Positions 24,652 through 32,345 of a stretch of 64,000 bases of DNA are shown here, in pieces. The stretch's first letter is position 1, and every line of letters begins with the position of its first letter. A model generated the notes under the pieces. It searched no databases, was not told the origin of the DNA, and saw nothing but the letters and a program-made list of their open reading frames with translations. Source of the stretch: JAXLSZ01 sp046330315 (GTDB lineage Bacteria; Actinomycetota; Thermoleophilia; Solirubrobacterales; 70-9). The position numbers were made by a program, and so were the translations under genes. Location of the stretch: assembly GCA_046330315.1 (NCBI GenBank), contig JAXLSZ010000006.1, positions 310,001 through 374,000 of the forward strand, given 5' to 3'.

Positions 24652-26187
24652 GTGCACACCGGCGACTATTATCCCCAGGTCTTCCCGCCCGATCCCGACA
24701 CCGTCGAGTTTGGCAGCCACCGCGCCGACCCGCTCGCCGAGCTGGAGGTGCGGCCGCATCTGTTCGTCGACGGCGAGTGGGCACACGCCTCGGGCGGCGG
24801 GACCTTTCCGGTGACCGATCCGGGTAACGGCGCCTGCCTCGCCGAGGTCAGTGACGCACAGCCCGAGGATGCCCTCAGGGGCCTCTCGGCCGCCGCGCAG
24901 GCCGGGCCCGACTGGGCCGCCACCCCCGGACGCCAGCGCGCCGATGTCCTGCGAGCGCTCTTCGAAAGCCTCACCGAGAAGGCCGAGCCCCTGGCCAGGC
25001 TGATCGCGCTCGAGTCGGGGAAGGCGATGGCCGAGGCCCGGGCCGAGGTCGGCTACGGGACCGAATTCCTGCGTTGGTACTCGGAGGAGGCGGCCCACCT
25101 GCGCGGCAGCTACGCAGACAGCCCGGCCGGGGCGGACCGCTTCGTCGTTCAGCGGCGCCCCGTTGGGCCCTGCCTGCTGATCACCCCCTGGAACTTCCCG
25201 CTGGCCATGGTGACGCGGAAGCTCGCCCCGGCGCTCGCCGCTGGGTGCAGCGTCGTCGTCAAGCCACCCAAGGAAACCCCCCTAACGGCCCTTGCCGTTG
25301 CCGGCTGGGCGGAGCATGCCGGAGTCCCTGCCGGGGTTCTGAACGTCGTTCCAACCGCCAGGTCGGCTCCGCTCGGGGAGGCCCTGCTCGGTGACCCGAG
25401 GCTGCGGAAACTCTCGTTTACAGGCTCGACCGAGGTCGGCCGTCATCTCCTTCGAGCCGCTTCGGAGAATCTGGTACGCACCTCGATGGAACTCGGCGGA
25501 AACGCCCCTCTGATCATATTCGCCGATGCGGATCTCGACTTGGCGGTGCGCGAAGCGGTCGTCGCAAAGATCCGCAACGGCGGGGAGTCCTGCGTGGCGG
25601 CCAACCGAATCTACGTCGAGGGCAAGGTGGCCGAGGAGTTCGTCGAGCGGTTTGCCTCCGCGCTTCAGAGCCTCACCGTCGGACACCCCTTGGAGGGGGC
25701 GGATGTCGGCCCCCTGATCAACGACGAGGCTCTTGAGAGAATCGACGGTCTCGTCGCTGACGCCGTGGTGCAGGGATCGGCGCTCGTGACCGGAGGGAAG
25801 GCCCTGCCGGGAGCCGGTCCGGGGAGCTACTACGCCCCCACGGTGCTGGTGGACGTGCCACCTGAGTGTCGGATCATGCACGAAGAGATCTTCGGGCCGG
25901 TGGCCCCAATCCAACGGTTTACATCCGAGGAGGAGGTCGTGAGATTGGCTAACGAGACTCCGTTCGGCCTTGCGTCCTACCTGTTCACCTCCGACCTCGG
26001 GAGGAGCTGGCGCGTGGCGGATCGCCTCGAGGCCGGAATGGTCGGCGTCAACAAGGGCGTCGTGTCCAATGTGGCCGCGCCCTTTGGGGGCGTCGGCGCC
26101 TCTGGTCTCGGGCGCGAGGGCGGGCCGGAGGGTCTCGACGAGTACCTCGAGGAACGCTACATTCTGTTCGGCGGCACATCGGTCTGA
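24652..26187 (+). CDS. Aldehyde dehydrogenase, semialdehyde dehydrogenase type (511 aa)
   Basis: This is an NAD(P) aldehyde dehydrogenase with all key blocks: ITPWNFPLAMVTRKLAPALA, FTGSTEVGRHL, the glutamate in SMELGGNAP and the catalytic cysteine in GGESCVAANRI, then EEIFGPVAPI near the C terminus. The N-terminal 40 residues (YYPQVFPPDPDTVEFG) are an extension before the usual start. It is most like succinate-semialdehyde dehydrogenases, but acids such as glutarate or other semialdehydes are equally possible. The GTG start lies three bases after the TraR-like gene. Its last 31 bases overlap the pgl gene on the other strand. Confidence 0.88.
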   Translation: MHTGDYYPQVFPPDPDTVEFGSHRADPLAELEVRPHLFVDGEWAHASGGGTFPVTDPGNGACLAEVSDAQPEDALRGLSAAAQAGPDWAATPGRQRADVLRALFESLTEKAEPLARLIALESGKAMAEARAEVGYGTEFLRWYSEEAAHLRGSYADSPAGADRFVVQRRPVGPCLLITPWNFPLAMVTRKLAPALAAGCSVVVKPPKETPLTALAVAGWAEHAGVPAGVLNVVPTARSAPLGEALLGDPRLRKLSFTGSTEVGRHLLRAASENLVRTSMELGGNAPLIIFADADLDLAVREAVVAKIRNGGESCVAANRIYVEGKVAEEFVERFASALQSLTVGHPLEGADVGPLINDEALERIDGLVADAVVQGSALVTGGKALPGAGPGSYYAPTVLVDVPPECRIMHEEIFGPVAPIQRFTSEEEVVRLANETPFGLASYLFTSDLGRSWRVADRLEAGMVGVNKGVVSNVAAPFGGVGASGLGREGGPEGLDEYLEERYILFGGTSV

Positions 26188-26852
26188 ACAGCCCGCCCGG
26201 CGGCACCGGCGTCGGCGACCAGGAGCATCTCGTCGTTGCGGACCCGGCCGGCCGGGATCGAGGGATCGGCGGCCAGCAGCCTCTCCAGGGCGTCCCGCTT
26301 CTCGGCCCCGGTGACGAGCCAGAGGATGCGCCGCGCCAAGTCGAGGGCTGGGTAGGTGAGGGTCATCCGGCGGTGGCCCTGGTAGGCGCTCGCGGTCATC
26401 GCCACGGTGCGGTCGGCGACGTCGAGAGCGGCGTCGCCGGGGACCAGGGAGGCGGTGTGCCCGTCGGGCCCGAGGCCGAGGTGGACCAGGTCGAGCCGCT
26501 CGGGAAGGTCGGATGCGTACTGCGCGGCGGCCGCGTCGAGGTCGGTGCCCGTCACCGGCATCGGCCTGATCGCCGAGTGTCGCTCCAGCGGGAGCGCGAG
26601 CAGCAGGTGGGTGAGGTTGCGGTCCCGGCTCCCGGGCTCGGCCACCCGCTCGTCGACCTGGAAGACGGTGGTCTGCTCCCAGGGCATGTCGGCCCCGGCG
26701 AGGATCGCCAGCATCCGCCACGGCGTGCGGCCGCCGCTCACCGCAACCGAGAAGGACCCCCGCGCGGCGACGGCCTCCCGGCCGGCCTCGGCGATCAGCT
26801 CGGCGGCGCGGGCGGCGGCCGCATCGGCGTCGACGACCTCCTCGACGTCCAC
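26157..26852 (-). CDS. pgl: 6-phosphogluconolactonase (231 aa)
   Basis: It hydrolyses 6-phosphogluconolactone, the second step of the oxidative pentose phosphate pathway. It shows SVAVSGGRTPWRML, FQVDERV (the DER motif of the NagB/Pgl family) and LGLGPDGHTASLVPG, the DevB/Pgl signature with its catalytic histidine. Length is normal. The last dozen residues (AVQTDVPPNRM) are read from DNA that also encodes the end of the convergent aldehyde dehydrogenase and look like an acquired tail. It lies three bases after gnd, so gnd and pgl are co-transcribed. Confidence 0.93.
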   Translation of the reverse strand: MDVEEVVDADAAAARAAELIAEAGREAVAARGSFSVAVSGGRTPWRMLAILAGADMPWEQTTVFQVDERVAEPGSRDRNLTHLLLALPLERHSAIRPMPVTGTDLDAAAAQYASDLPERLDLVHLGLGPDGHTASLVPGDAALDVADRTVAMTASAYQGHRRMTLTYPALDLARRILWLVTGAEKRDALERLLAADPSIPAGRVRNDEMLLVADAGAAGRAVQTDVPPNRM

Positions 26853-26855
26853 GTC

Positions 26856-27872
26856 CTACTCCTTCTTCTCGTCGTGACCGCCGAACTGCTTGCGCATCGC
26901 CGAGAGCACCTTGTTCGCGAACCCGTCGAGGTCGCGGGAGGCGAAGCGCTCGTACAGGGCGGCGGTCAGGACCGGCGCCGGGACCCCCTCCTCGATCGCG
27001 GCGATCGAGGTCCACCTGCCCTCGCCGGAGTCCGAGACCCTCCCCGAGAACCCGTCGAGGTCCGGGGACTCCCGGAGCGCCGCCGCGGTGAGGTCCAGCA
27101 GCCAGGAGCCGATCACGCTCCCCCGCCTCCAGACCTCGGCCACCTCGGGGATGTCGATGTCGTATTGGTAGTACTCGGGATGCTCGAGCGGCGCCGTCTC
27201 GGCGTCCGCGGTGCGCTCGACCTTGCCCGCGTTGGCGTTGCGCAGGATGTTGAGGCCCTCGGCGTAGGCGGCCATGATCCCGTACTCGATCCCGTTGTGG
27301 ACCATCTTCACGAAGTGGCCCGCGCCGCCGGGGCCGCAGTGCAGGTAGCCGTTCTCGGCCGGGCCGGGCTCGCCCTCGCGACCCGGGGTCCGCCCGGCCG
27401 CCTCGACCCCCGGGGCCACGGTGGAGAAGATCGGGTCGAGCCGTCTCACGGCCTCCTCGGGGCCACCGATCATCAGGCAGTAGCCACGGTCGAGGCCGAA
27501 CACGCCGCCGCTCGTGCCGCAGTCGATGAAGTCGATGCCCTGCTCGGCGAGCTGGGCTGCGTGGCGGATGTCGTCGCGGTAGTAGGAGTTTCCCCCGTCG
27601 ATCACGGCGTCGCCCTTCTCCAGCGCCGCGGCGACCGCGTGGATCGTCCGGTCGGTGATCTCCCCTGCCGGGACCATCACCCAGACCGCCCTGGGGGGAG
27701 CCATCTTCGAGGCGAGCTCCTCCAGGGAGCCGGCGCCGACGGCGCCCTCGGAGGCCAGCTGCGCAACGGCGTCGGGATTGACGTCGTAGACGAAGCACCG
27801 GTGCCCGTCCCTCATCAGGCGGCGGACGATGTTTGCGCCCATGCGCCCCAGGCCGACCATTCCAAGCTCCAT
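26856..27872 (-). CDS. gnd: 6-phosphogluconate dehydrogenase, decarboxylating (338 aa)
   Basis: It oxidises 6-phosphogluconate to ribulose 5-phosphate. The dinucleotide fold is MVGLGRMGANIVRRLM, followed by VIDGGNSYYRDD, the substrate signature FIDCGTSGGVFGLDRGYCLMIGG shared with related reductases, and the catalytic lysine region GHFVKMVHNGIEYGIM. At 338 residues it is the short YqeC/GndA-like type, not the 470-residue form. The ATG at 27872 has a strong AGGAGG six bases upstream. It is divergent from zwf, and a TAGGAT candidate -10 lies about 29 bases ahead of the ATG. Confidence 0.93.
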   Translation of the reverse strand: MELGMVGLGRMGANIVRRLMRDGHRCFVYDVNPDAVAQLASEGAVGAGSLEELASKMAPPRAVWVMVPAGEITDRTIHAVAAALEKGDAVIDGGNSYYRDDIRHAAQLAEQGIDFIDCGTSGGVFGLDRGYCLMIGGPEEAVRRLDPIFSTVAPGVEAAGRTPGREGEPGPAENGYLHCGPGGAGHFVKMVHNGIEYGIMAAYAEGLNILRNANAGKVERTADAETAPLEHPEYYQYDIDIPEVAEVWRRGSVIGSWLLDLTAAALRESPDLDGFSGRVSDSGEGRWTSIAAIEEGVPAPVLTAALYERFASRDLDGFANKVLSAMRKQFGGHDEKKE

Positions 27873-27921
27873 GCACGCCTCCTCGTCGGTTTCGGGGGTG
27901 ATCCTATGCCGAACGCAGGGC

Positions 27922-28050
27922 CCCGCCCGCCGAAGCGCGAGCCCCGCCCGCCGAGCGCGGTGCCCGCCCGCCGAAGCGCGAGCCCCGCCCGCCGAGGGGG
28001 GTGTCCGCCCGCCGAAGCGCGAGCCCCGCCCGCCGAGGGGGTGCCCGCCC
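27922..28050. repeat. Three 41-base GC-rich tandem repeats between gnd and zwf
   Basis: Units beginning CCCGCCCGCCGAAGCGCGAG start at 27922 and 27963, and a TCCG variant at 28004, giving an exact 41-base period. Each holds two copies of the inner CCGCCCGCCGA word. The unit is not a multiple of three and no gene crosses it. The array fills most of the 202-base divergent spacer, so it separates the two promoters. Confidence 0.85.
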
Positions 28051-28074
28051 CCCGAACGGCTAGCCTGCCCAGCG

Positions 28075-29487
28075 ATGGCGTCGAGGAAGCGGACCGAGGG
28101 AGTCGCCGACGTTCTGGTGATCTTCGGGATCACCGGGGACCTGGCGCGCAAGATGACCTTCCGCGCGCTCTACCGCCTGGAGGCGCGCGGCGAGCTCGAC
28201 TTCACGATCGTCGGCGTCGCCCGCAACGACTGGACCGAGGAGGACCTCGTCAACCACGTCCGCGAGTCGGTCGCCTCCAGCGTCTCGGACCCCGACGAGG
28301 ACGTCTTCTCGCGGCTGGCCGCCCGGCTGCGCTACGTCGGCGGCGACTACTCCGACGCGAGCACCTTCGAGCGGGTCAGGGAGGCGGTCGCCGACCACGC
28401 GCAGCCGGTCTTCTACCTGGAGATCCCTCCCTTCCTGTTCGCCGACGTCGTGCGGGCGCTGGGCAAAGCCGGCGTCACCGCCAACGCGCGGGTGGTGATC
28501 GAGAAGCCGTTCGGCCACGACCTCGAATCGGCCCGCTCGCTGCAGGCGGAGCTGCTCGAGGTGCTGAGCGAGGAGCAGATCTACCGGATCGACCATTACC
28601 TCGGCAAGGAGCCGGTGATGGACATCGCCTACCTGCGCTTCGCCAACTCGATACTCGAGCCGGTCTGGAACCGCCAGTTCGTCTCACACGTCCAGATGAC
28701 GCTGGCCGAGAACTTCGGGGTCGAGGACCGCGGGCGCTTCTACGACCCCGTGGGGACGTTGCGTGACGTGATCCAGAACCATGCCCTGCAGATGCTCGCG
28801 CTGGTCGCCATGGAGCCCCCGGCGGGAAACCAGCGCGACGCGATCCGCGACAAGAAGCTGGAGCTGTTCAGGGCGGTCCGCAACGCCGACCCGGAGCGCT
28901 ACGTGCGGGGCCAGTACGAGGGCTACCTCGACGTCGACGGCGTCGCCCCCGACTCGAAGACGGAGACGTTCGTGGCGCTTGAGCTGGCGATCGACAACTG
29001 GCGCTGGAGCGGTGTCCCCTTCTTCATCAGGGCGGGCAAGAACCTGCCCGTCAAGGCGACCGAGATCCAGGTCGTCTTCAAGCGCCCGCCGCGCCTCGGG
29101 GTCGGGACGGGGCGCATCCCCGAGCCCAACCAGCTCGCGATCCGGATCGACCCGATGCCGGGGGCGCGGATCCGGTTCATCTCGAAGCAGGCCGGCAGGG
29201 AGTCGTTCGAGGCCTCCGACCTCGAGGTCCTCTTCGAGAAGGTGCCCGGCGAGGACCCCGAGCCCTACGAGCGGCTCCTCGACGACGCGATCCGCGGCCG
29301 CAGCGACCTGTTCACGCGGGAGGACGGCGTCGAGGAGACCTGGCGCGTGGTCGAGCCCCTGCTCGATCAGCCCGGTCCGGTGCTCCCCTACGACCCGGGA
29401 ACCTGGGGGCCGCAGGAGTCCTCGAGGCTGACCCGCGGCATCTGCGAGTGGCACGAGCCCTGGTTGCCCGACTCGCCCGGCACCTGA
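28075..29487 (+). CDS. zwf: Glucose-6-phosphate 1-dehydrogenase (470 aa)
   Basis: This is the first enzyme of the oxidative pentose phosphate pathway, producing NADPH. It shows IFGITGDLARKMTFRALYRL (cofactor loop), VIEKPFGHD, the active-site signature RIDHYLGKE, and AENFGVEDRGRFYD. Length is slightly short for the family but complete. The ATG at 28075 has no Shine-Dalgarno; a TAGCCT at 28061-28066 could be a -10 placing the transcript start almost at the ATG, so a leaderless message is possible. The neighbours gnd and pgl complete the oxidative branch. Confidence 0.96.
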   Translation: MASRKRTEGVADVLVIFGITGDLARKMTFRALYRLEARGELDFTIVGVARNDWTEEDLVNHVRESVASSVSDPDEDVFSRLAARLRYVGGDYSDASTFERVREAVADHAQPVFYLEIPPFLFADVVRALGKAGVTANARVVIEKPFGHDLESARSLQAELLEVLSEEQIYRIDHYLGKEPVMDIAYLRFANSILEPVWNRQFVSHVQMTLAENFGVEDRGRFYDPVGTLRDVIQNHALQMLALVAMEPPAGNQRDAIRDKKLELFRAVRNADPERYVRGQYEGYLDVDGVAPDSKTETFVALELAIDNWRWSGVPFFIRAGKNLPVKATEIQVVFKRPPRLGVGTGRIPEPNQLAIRIDPMPGARIRFISKQAGRESFEASDLEVLFEKVPGEDPEPYERLLDDAIRGRSDLFTREDGVEETWRVVEPLLDQPGPVLPYDPGTWGPQESSRLTRGICEWHEPWLPDSPGT

Positions 29488-29572
29488 GCCCCGGGCCAGA
29501 TTTCGGTTACGGCGCCGGCGCCGCTCGCGAGAGTGAAGATAAGCATCGATGCGCTGGTTAACTTCCCGCTCG

Positions 29573-30103
29573 TCAGAAGAGGCGGTAGCTCTGGCGTGAG
29601 ATGAAGAATCCGTGCCAGTTGGCGTTGTCGGTGCAGGTGACGCCTTCGGTGGCGCTGACGCACTCGATCGAGCCCTTGGCGGTGGAGCGCCCGTAGGCGA
29701 GCACGGGGGCGCTCGGGTCCAGCGCGGTGTCCCCGGCGCAGACGACGCGGCTCCCCGAGGAGCCGACCTCCAGTCCCTGACCCCAGTCGAGCGGGCAGTT
29801 CGCCGGGCGCGGCGGGGGGCTCCACGAGCGCTCGCGGATGTCGCAGCGCGCCGTGCCCCCGATCAGGTAGCAGCCGATGTTGCCGCTGGGCGACTTGAAG
29901 CTGGAGAGCGAGGGGCCCGGCGTCACGGAGCCGCCGGTCGTCCCCGTGGAAGCGCTCGTCGAGGTCTCGGTGGTGGTCTCGGTGGTCGGCTGGACCGTCA
30001 CCGTCCGCTCGGTGACGGTGCTGGTGACCGTCTCGGTGTCCGAGCCGCAACCGGCGACCGCAACGCCGGCCAGGGCGACCAGCACGGCCGGGATGACCGC
30101 CAT
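29573..30103 (-). CDS. Secreted lipoprotein, DUF6636-like (176 aa)
   Basis: MAVIPAVLVALAGVAVAGC is a lipoprotein signal with lipobox VAGC. A Thr/Ser-rich linker (TETVTSTVTERTVTVQ) follows, then a compact Cys-containing domain with FKSPSGNIGCYL, ARCDIRERSW and the closing CTDNANWHGFFISRQSY. The FxSPSGNIxC opening resembles small actinobacterial exported proteins (DUF6636 by memory), and the even cysteine number suggests disulfides. The frame stays open upstream to an ATG at 30220, through a duplicated 63-base unit, so an N-terminal extension up to 215 residues is possible. The start at 30103 best fits a signal peptide. It lies directly downstream of rlmN on the same strand. Confidence 0.75.
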   Translation of the reverse strand: MAVIPAVLVALAGVAVAGCGSDTETVTSTVTERTVTVQPTTETTTETSTSASTGTTGGSVTPGPSLSSFKSPSGNIGCYLIGGTARCDIRERSWSPPPRPANCPLDWGQGLEVGSSGSRVVCAGDTALDPSAPVLAYGRSTAKGSIECVSATEGVTCTDNANWHGFFISRQSYRLF

Positions 30104-30120
30104 CCGCGCGAGCCGGGGGG

Positions 30121-30246
30121 CCCCGCTGTCGCCGCCGTCGCCCATTGGAAGCCGCATGCTACGCGCCGGCGCGAGCCGTGGGGCCCCGCTGTCGCCGCCG
30201 TCGCCCATTGGAAGCCGCATGCTACGCGCCGGCGCGGGCCGGGGGG
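30121..30246. repeat. Direct duplication of a 63-base unit at the rlmN-lipoprotein junction
   Basis: 30121-30183 and 30184-30246 are the same 63-base sequence with two mismatches, and a partial further match extends to the left. Copy two contains the rlmN stop codon (30222-30224) and an ATG (30220) that opens the lipoprotein frame. Copy one repeats that ATG in frame at 30157. The unit encodes MRLPMGDGGDSGAPRLAPAR in the lipoprotein frame. It is 21 codons long, so the frame is kept. Confidence 0.9.
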
Positions 30247-31229
30247 GTACCGCCGCCCGCCAGCTGGCCGCAGGCGGCGTCGATGTCGCGGCCGCGGGTC
30301 AGCCTGACGGTGGCCGGCGCGCGGGCCGCGACGAGTGCCGCCCGGAACGCCTCGATTGCCTCGGGGCCGGAGCCCACGAAGCCCGTGTCGGTCGGGTTGT
30401 AGGGAATGAGGTTGACCTTGAAGGCGCCCTCGGGGCGCAGCGCTGCGGCGAGCTCGCGGGCCTGGCGCGGGCTGTCGTTGACCCCGGCCAGCATCAGGTA
30501 CTCGACGTAGACCTTGCGGCGCCGCGCCGCCCGCCAGGCCCGACACGCCTCCAGCACCTCCGGCAGCGGGTAGCGGTCGTTGACCGGCATCAGCTCGCTG
30601 CGCAGCGCCTCGTCGGCCGCGTGCAGCGAGAGCGCCAGGCGGACGGGCGGTCCCTCCGCGGCGAGGCGCTCGATCCCCGGCGTCCAGCCGACCGTCGAGA
30701 CGGTCGTGCGGGCGCTGGAGATGCCGACGTCGGGGAGCCTCTCGCAGGCCGCCAGCACGGCGTCCAGGTTCATCATCGGCTCTCCCATGCCCATGAAGAC
30801 GGCGTGGTCAACCCTTGACCGGCGGCGGAAATGGAGCGCCTGGTCGAGGATCTCCGAGGCGGTCAGGTTGCGGGCGAACCGCATCGTGCCGGTGGCGCAG
30901 AAGCGGCAGGTAAGGGGGCAGCCGGACTGGCTGGAGAGGCAGATCGAGCGGCGCCCGTCGCGGTAGCGCATCAGGACCGCCTCCAGGGGCCGGCCGTCGG
31001 CGGTGTCGAAGAGCGCCTTCTCCGTCCCGTCCCGGGCGCGGCGCTCGGCCTTCAGGGTCAGCGTTGAGAAGGGGACCTCCCCACGCAGCGCCTCCCGGAG
31101 CCCCGCCGGGAGGTTGGTCATCCCGGCGTAGGAGTCCGCGCCCCGCGCCGCCCACTCCCAGACCTGGCCGGCCCGGTAGGACGGTTCCCCCTTCGAGGAG
31201 AGGAAGCTCTGAAGCTCTGAGAGGTCCAT
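30222..31229 (-). CDS. rlmN: 23S rRNA/tRNA adenine-C2 methyltransferase RlmN (335 aa)
   Basis: This is a radical-SAM enzyme methylating A2503 of 23S rRNA and A37 of some tRNAs. The SAM cluster motif is CPLTCRFCATGTM (CxxxCxxC). GEPMMNLDAVL is the GEP motif, and the mechanistic C-terminal cysteine lies in DIDAACGQLAGGG with a partner in the N-terminal half. Length is normal. The ATG at 31229 begins the typical MDLSELQSFLSSKGEPSYRAGQVWEW start. It is divergent from efeU across 255 bases. Its stop lies inside the duplicated 63-base unit. Confidence 0.96.
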   Translation of the reverse strand: MDLSELQSFLSSKGEPSYRAGQVWEWAARGADSYAGMTNLPAGLREALRGEVPFSTLTLKAERRARDGTEKALFDTADGRPLEAVLMRYRDGRRSICLSSQSGCPLTCRFCATGTMRFARNLTASEILDQALHFRRRSRVDHAVFMGMGEPMMNLDAVLAACERLPDVGISSARTTVSTVGWTPGIERLAAEGPPVRLALSLHAADEALRSELMPVNDRYPLPEVLEACRAWRAARRRKVYVEYLMLAGVNDSPRQARELAAALRPEGAFKVNLIPYNPTDTGFVGSGPEAIEAFRAALVAARAPATVRLTRGRDIDAACGQLAGGGTPPARAGA

Positions 31230-31266
31230 CCGAGGAGTCCGGCCGGAGCAGGGGCCCCGCGTTGTG

Positions 31267-31280
31267 TTAGGGTACCCTAA
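31267..31280. promoter_or_regulatory. Perfect palindrome upstream of efeUOB, possible metal-regulator site
   Basis: TTAGGGTACCCTAA is a perfect 14-base palindrome in the 255-base spacer between rlmN and efeU. Its AT-rich ends and TTAGG/CCTAA halves recall the half-sites of DtxR/IdeR iron repressor boxes, but the halves are closer together than in the known 19-base consensus. Given the iron-uptake genes downstream an iron-responsive operator is a reasonable guess. The rest of the spacer holds a short open frame with no coding signs. Confidence 0.5.
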
Positions 31281-31484
31281 TTCCGTGTTCCCAGGTGGGA
31301 TATCCGGAGGGACGAACCCTAGCGGAACCGCACCCGGGAGACCGAGAGGACGGCATTTGAACGCGAACGACAGGACCCCCCGGATCCCCGCAGCGGCGAG
31401 GCCACTGGGCCGGGGGATCGGCGGCGCGGCGCTCGCCCCCGTCCTTGCCTTCCCGACCCTGACCCCACCCCCGGAGGTGCCAAG

Positions 31485-32345
31485 GTGCTGCCCACATTCG
31501 TGATCGGACTCAGAGAAGGCGTCGAGGCGGCCCTGATCGTGGGCATCATCGCTGCCTTCCTCGTCAAGGAGGGAAAGGTGTCGGCGCTGCGGCAGATGTG
31601 GCTCGGCGTCGCCGCCGCCATCCTGCTCTGCCTCGGCGTGGCCGTCGCCCTGAGGCTGATCGGGGAGCAGCTCCCCCAGCGCGAGCAGGAGGGGCTGGAG
31701 ACCGTGATCGGCGTGATGGCGGTCGCCGCGGTCACCTACATGGTGGTCTGGATGAAGCGCCACTCCCGCACGATCCGCAGCTCGCTCGAGGGAAGCGCCG
31801 CCGAGGCGCTGATGGCCGGCTCGACGCTCGCCCTCGTGGCGATGGCCTTCCTCGCCGTCCTGCGCGAGGGCTTCGAGACCTCCGTGTTCATGCTCGCGGC
31901 CTTCCAGGACGCCAGCGATCCGGCGGCGGCGGGCGCCGGGGCCGTGCTCGGAGTCCTCCTGGCGGTCGGCATCGGCATCGGCCTCTACCGCGGCGGCATC
32001 CGCATCAACCTCGCCCGCTTCTTCCGGCTCACCGGCCTGGTGCTCGTCTTCGTCGCCGCCGGCCTGCTCGCCACCGCGGTTCACACCGCGCACGAGGCGG
32101 GCTGGCTCAACAGCTTCCAGACCCAGGCGATGGACCTCGCCTGGCTCGTGCAGCCGGGCACGGTGTCGGGATCCCTGCTGACCGGGATGCTGGGGCTGCA
32201 GCCGGCCCCCACGGTCGGGGAGGCCGCCGTGTACCTCCTCTACGCGATCCCGATGGCCACCTACGTCCTCTGGCCCCAGCGCCTCCGCCCCCGCCGGGCC
32301 TCCTCCGGCGCCCGCAGCTCTGCCCCCGCGGAGAACCCCGCCTGA
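31485..32345 (+). CDS. efeU: Ferrous/ferric iron permease EfeU, FTR1 family (286 aa)
   Basis: This is a membrane iron permease of the FTR1/EfeU family. It carries the two REGxE iron-binding motifs in membrane helices, REGVE at 10-14 and REGFE at 127-131, and about seven hydrophobic segments. It is part of the EfeUOB system that takes up ferrous iron, usually at low pH or under iron limitation. The GTG at 31485 has GGAGG seven bases upstream. Its TGA overlaps the efeO ATG by one base. The C-terminal tail is Pro/Arg/Ala-rich and cytoplasmic. Confidence 0.95.
   Translation: MLPTFVIGLREGVEAALIVGIIAAFLVKEGKVSALRQMWLGVAAAILLCLGVAVALRLIGEQLPQREQEGLETVIGVMAVAAVTYMVVWMKRHSRTIRSSLEGSAAEALMAGSTLALVAMAFLAVLREGFETSVFMLAAFQDASDPAAAGAGAVLGVLLAVGIGIGLYRGGIRINLARFFRLTGLVLVFVAAGLLATAVHTAHEAGWLNSFQTQAMDLAWLVQPGTVSGSLLTGMLGLQPAPTVGEAAVYLLYAIPMATYVLWPQRLRPRRASSGARSSAPAENPA

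Noticed and set aside
18120..26200. Mobile element at the edges of the glycolate block
   Set aside because: No transposase, integrase, tRNA gene, terminal inverted repeats or target duplication was seen at either edge.
27904..28060. CRISPR-like array
   Set aside because: Repeats are directly abutting with no unique spacers, and no cas gene is near.
31264..31503. 79-residue frame in the efeU leader
   Set aside because: Pro/Gly/Arg-rich with no ribosome site and it overlaps the palindrome; treated as non-coding.
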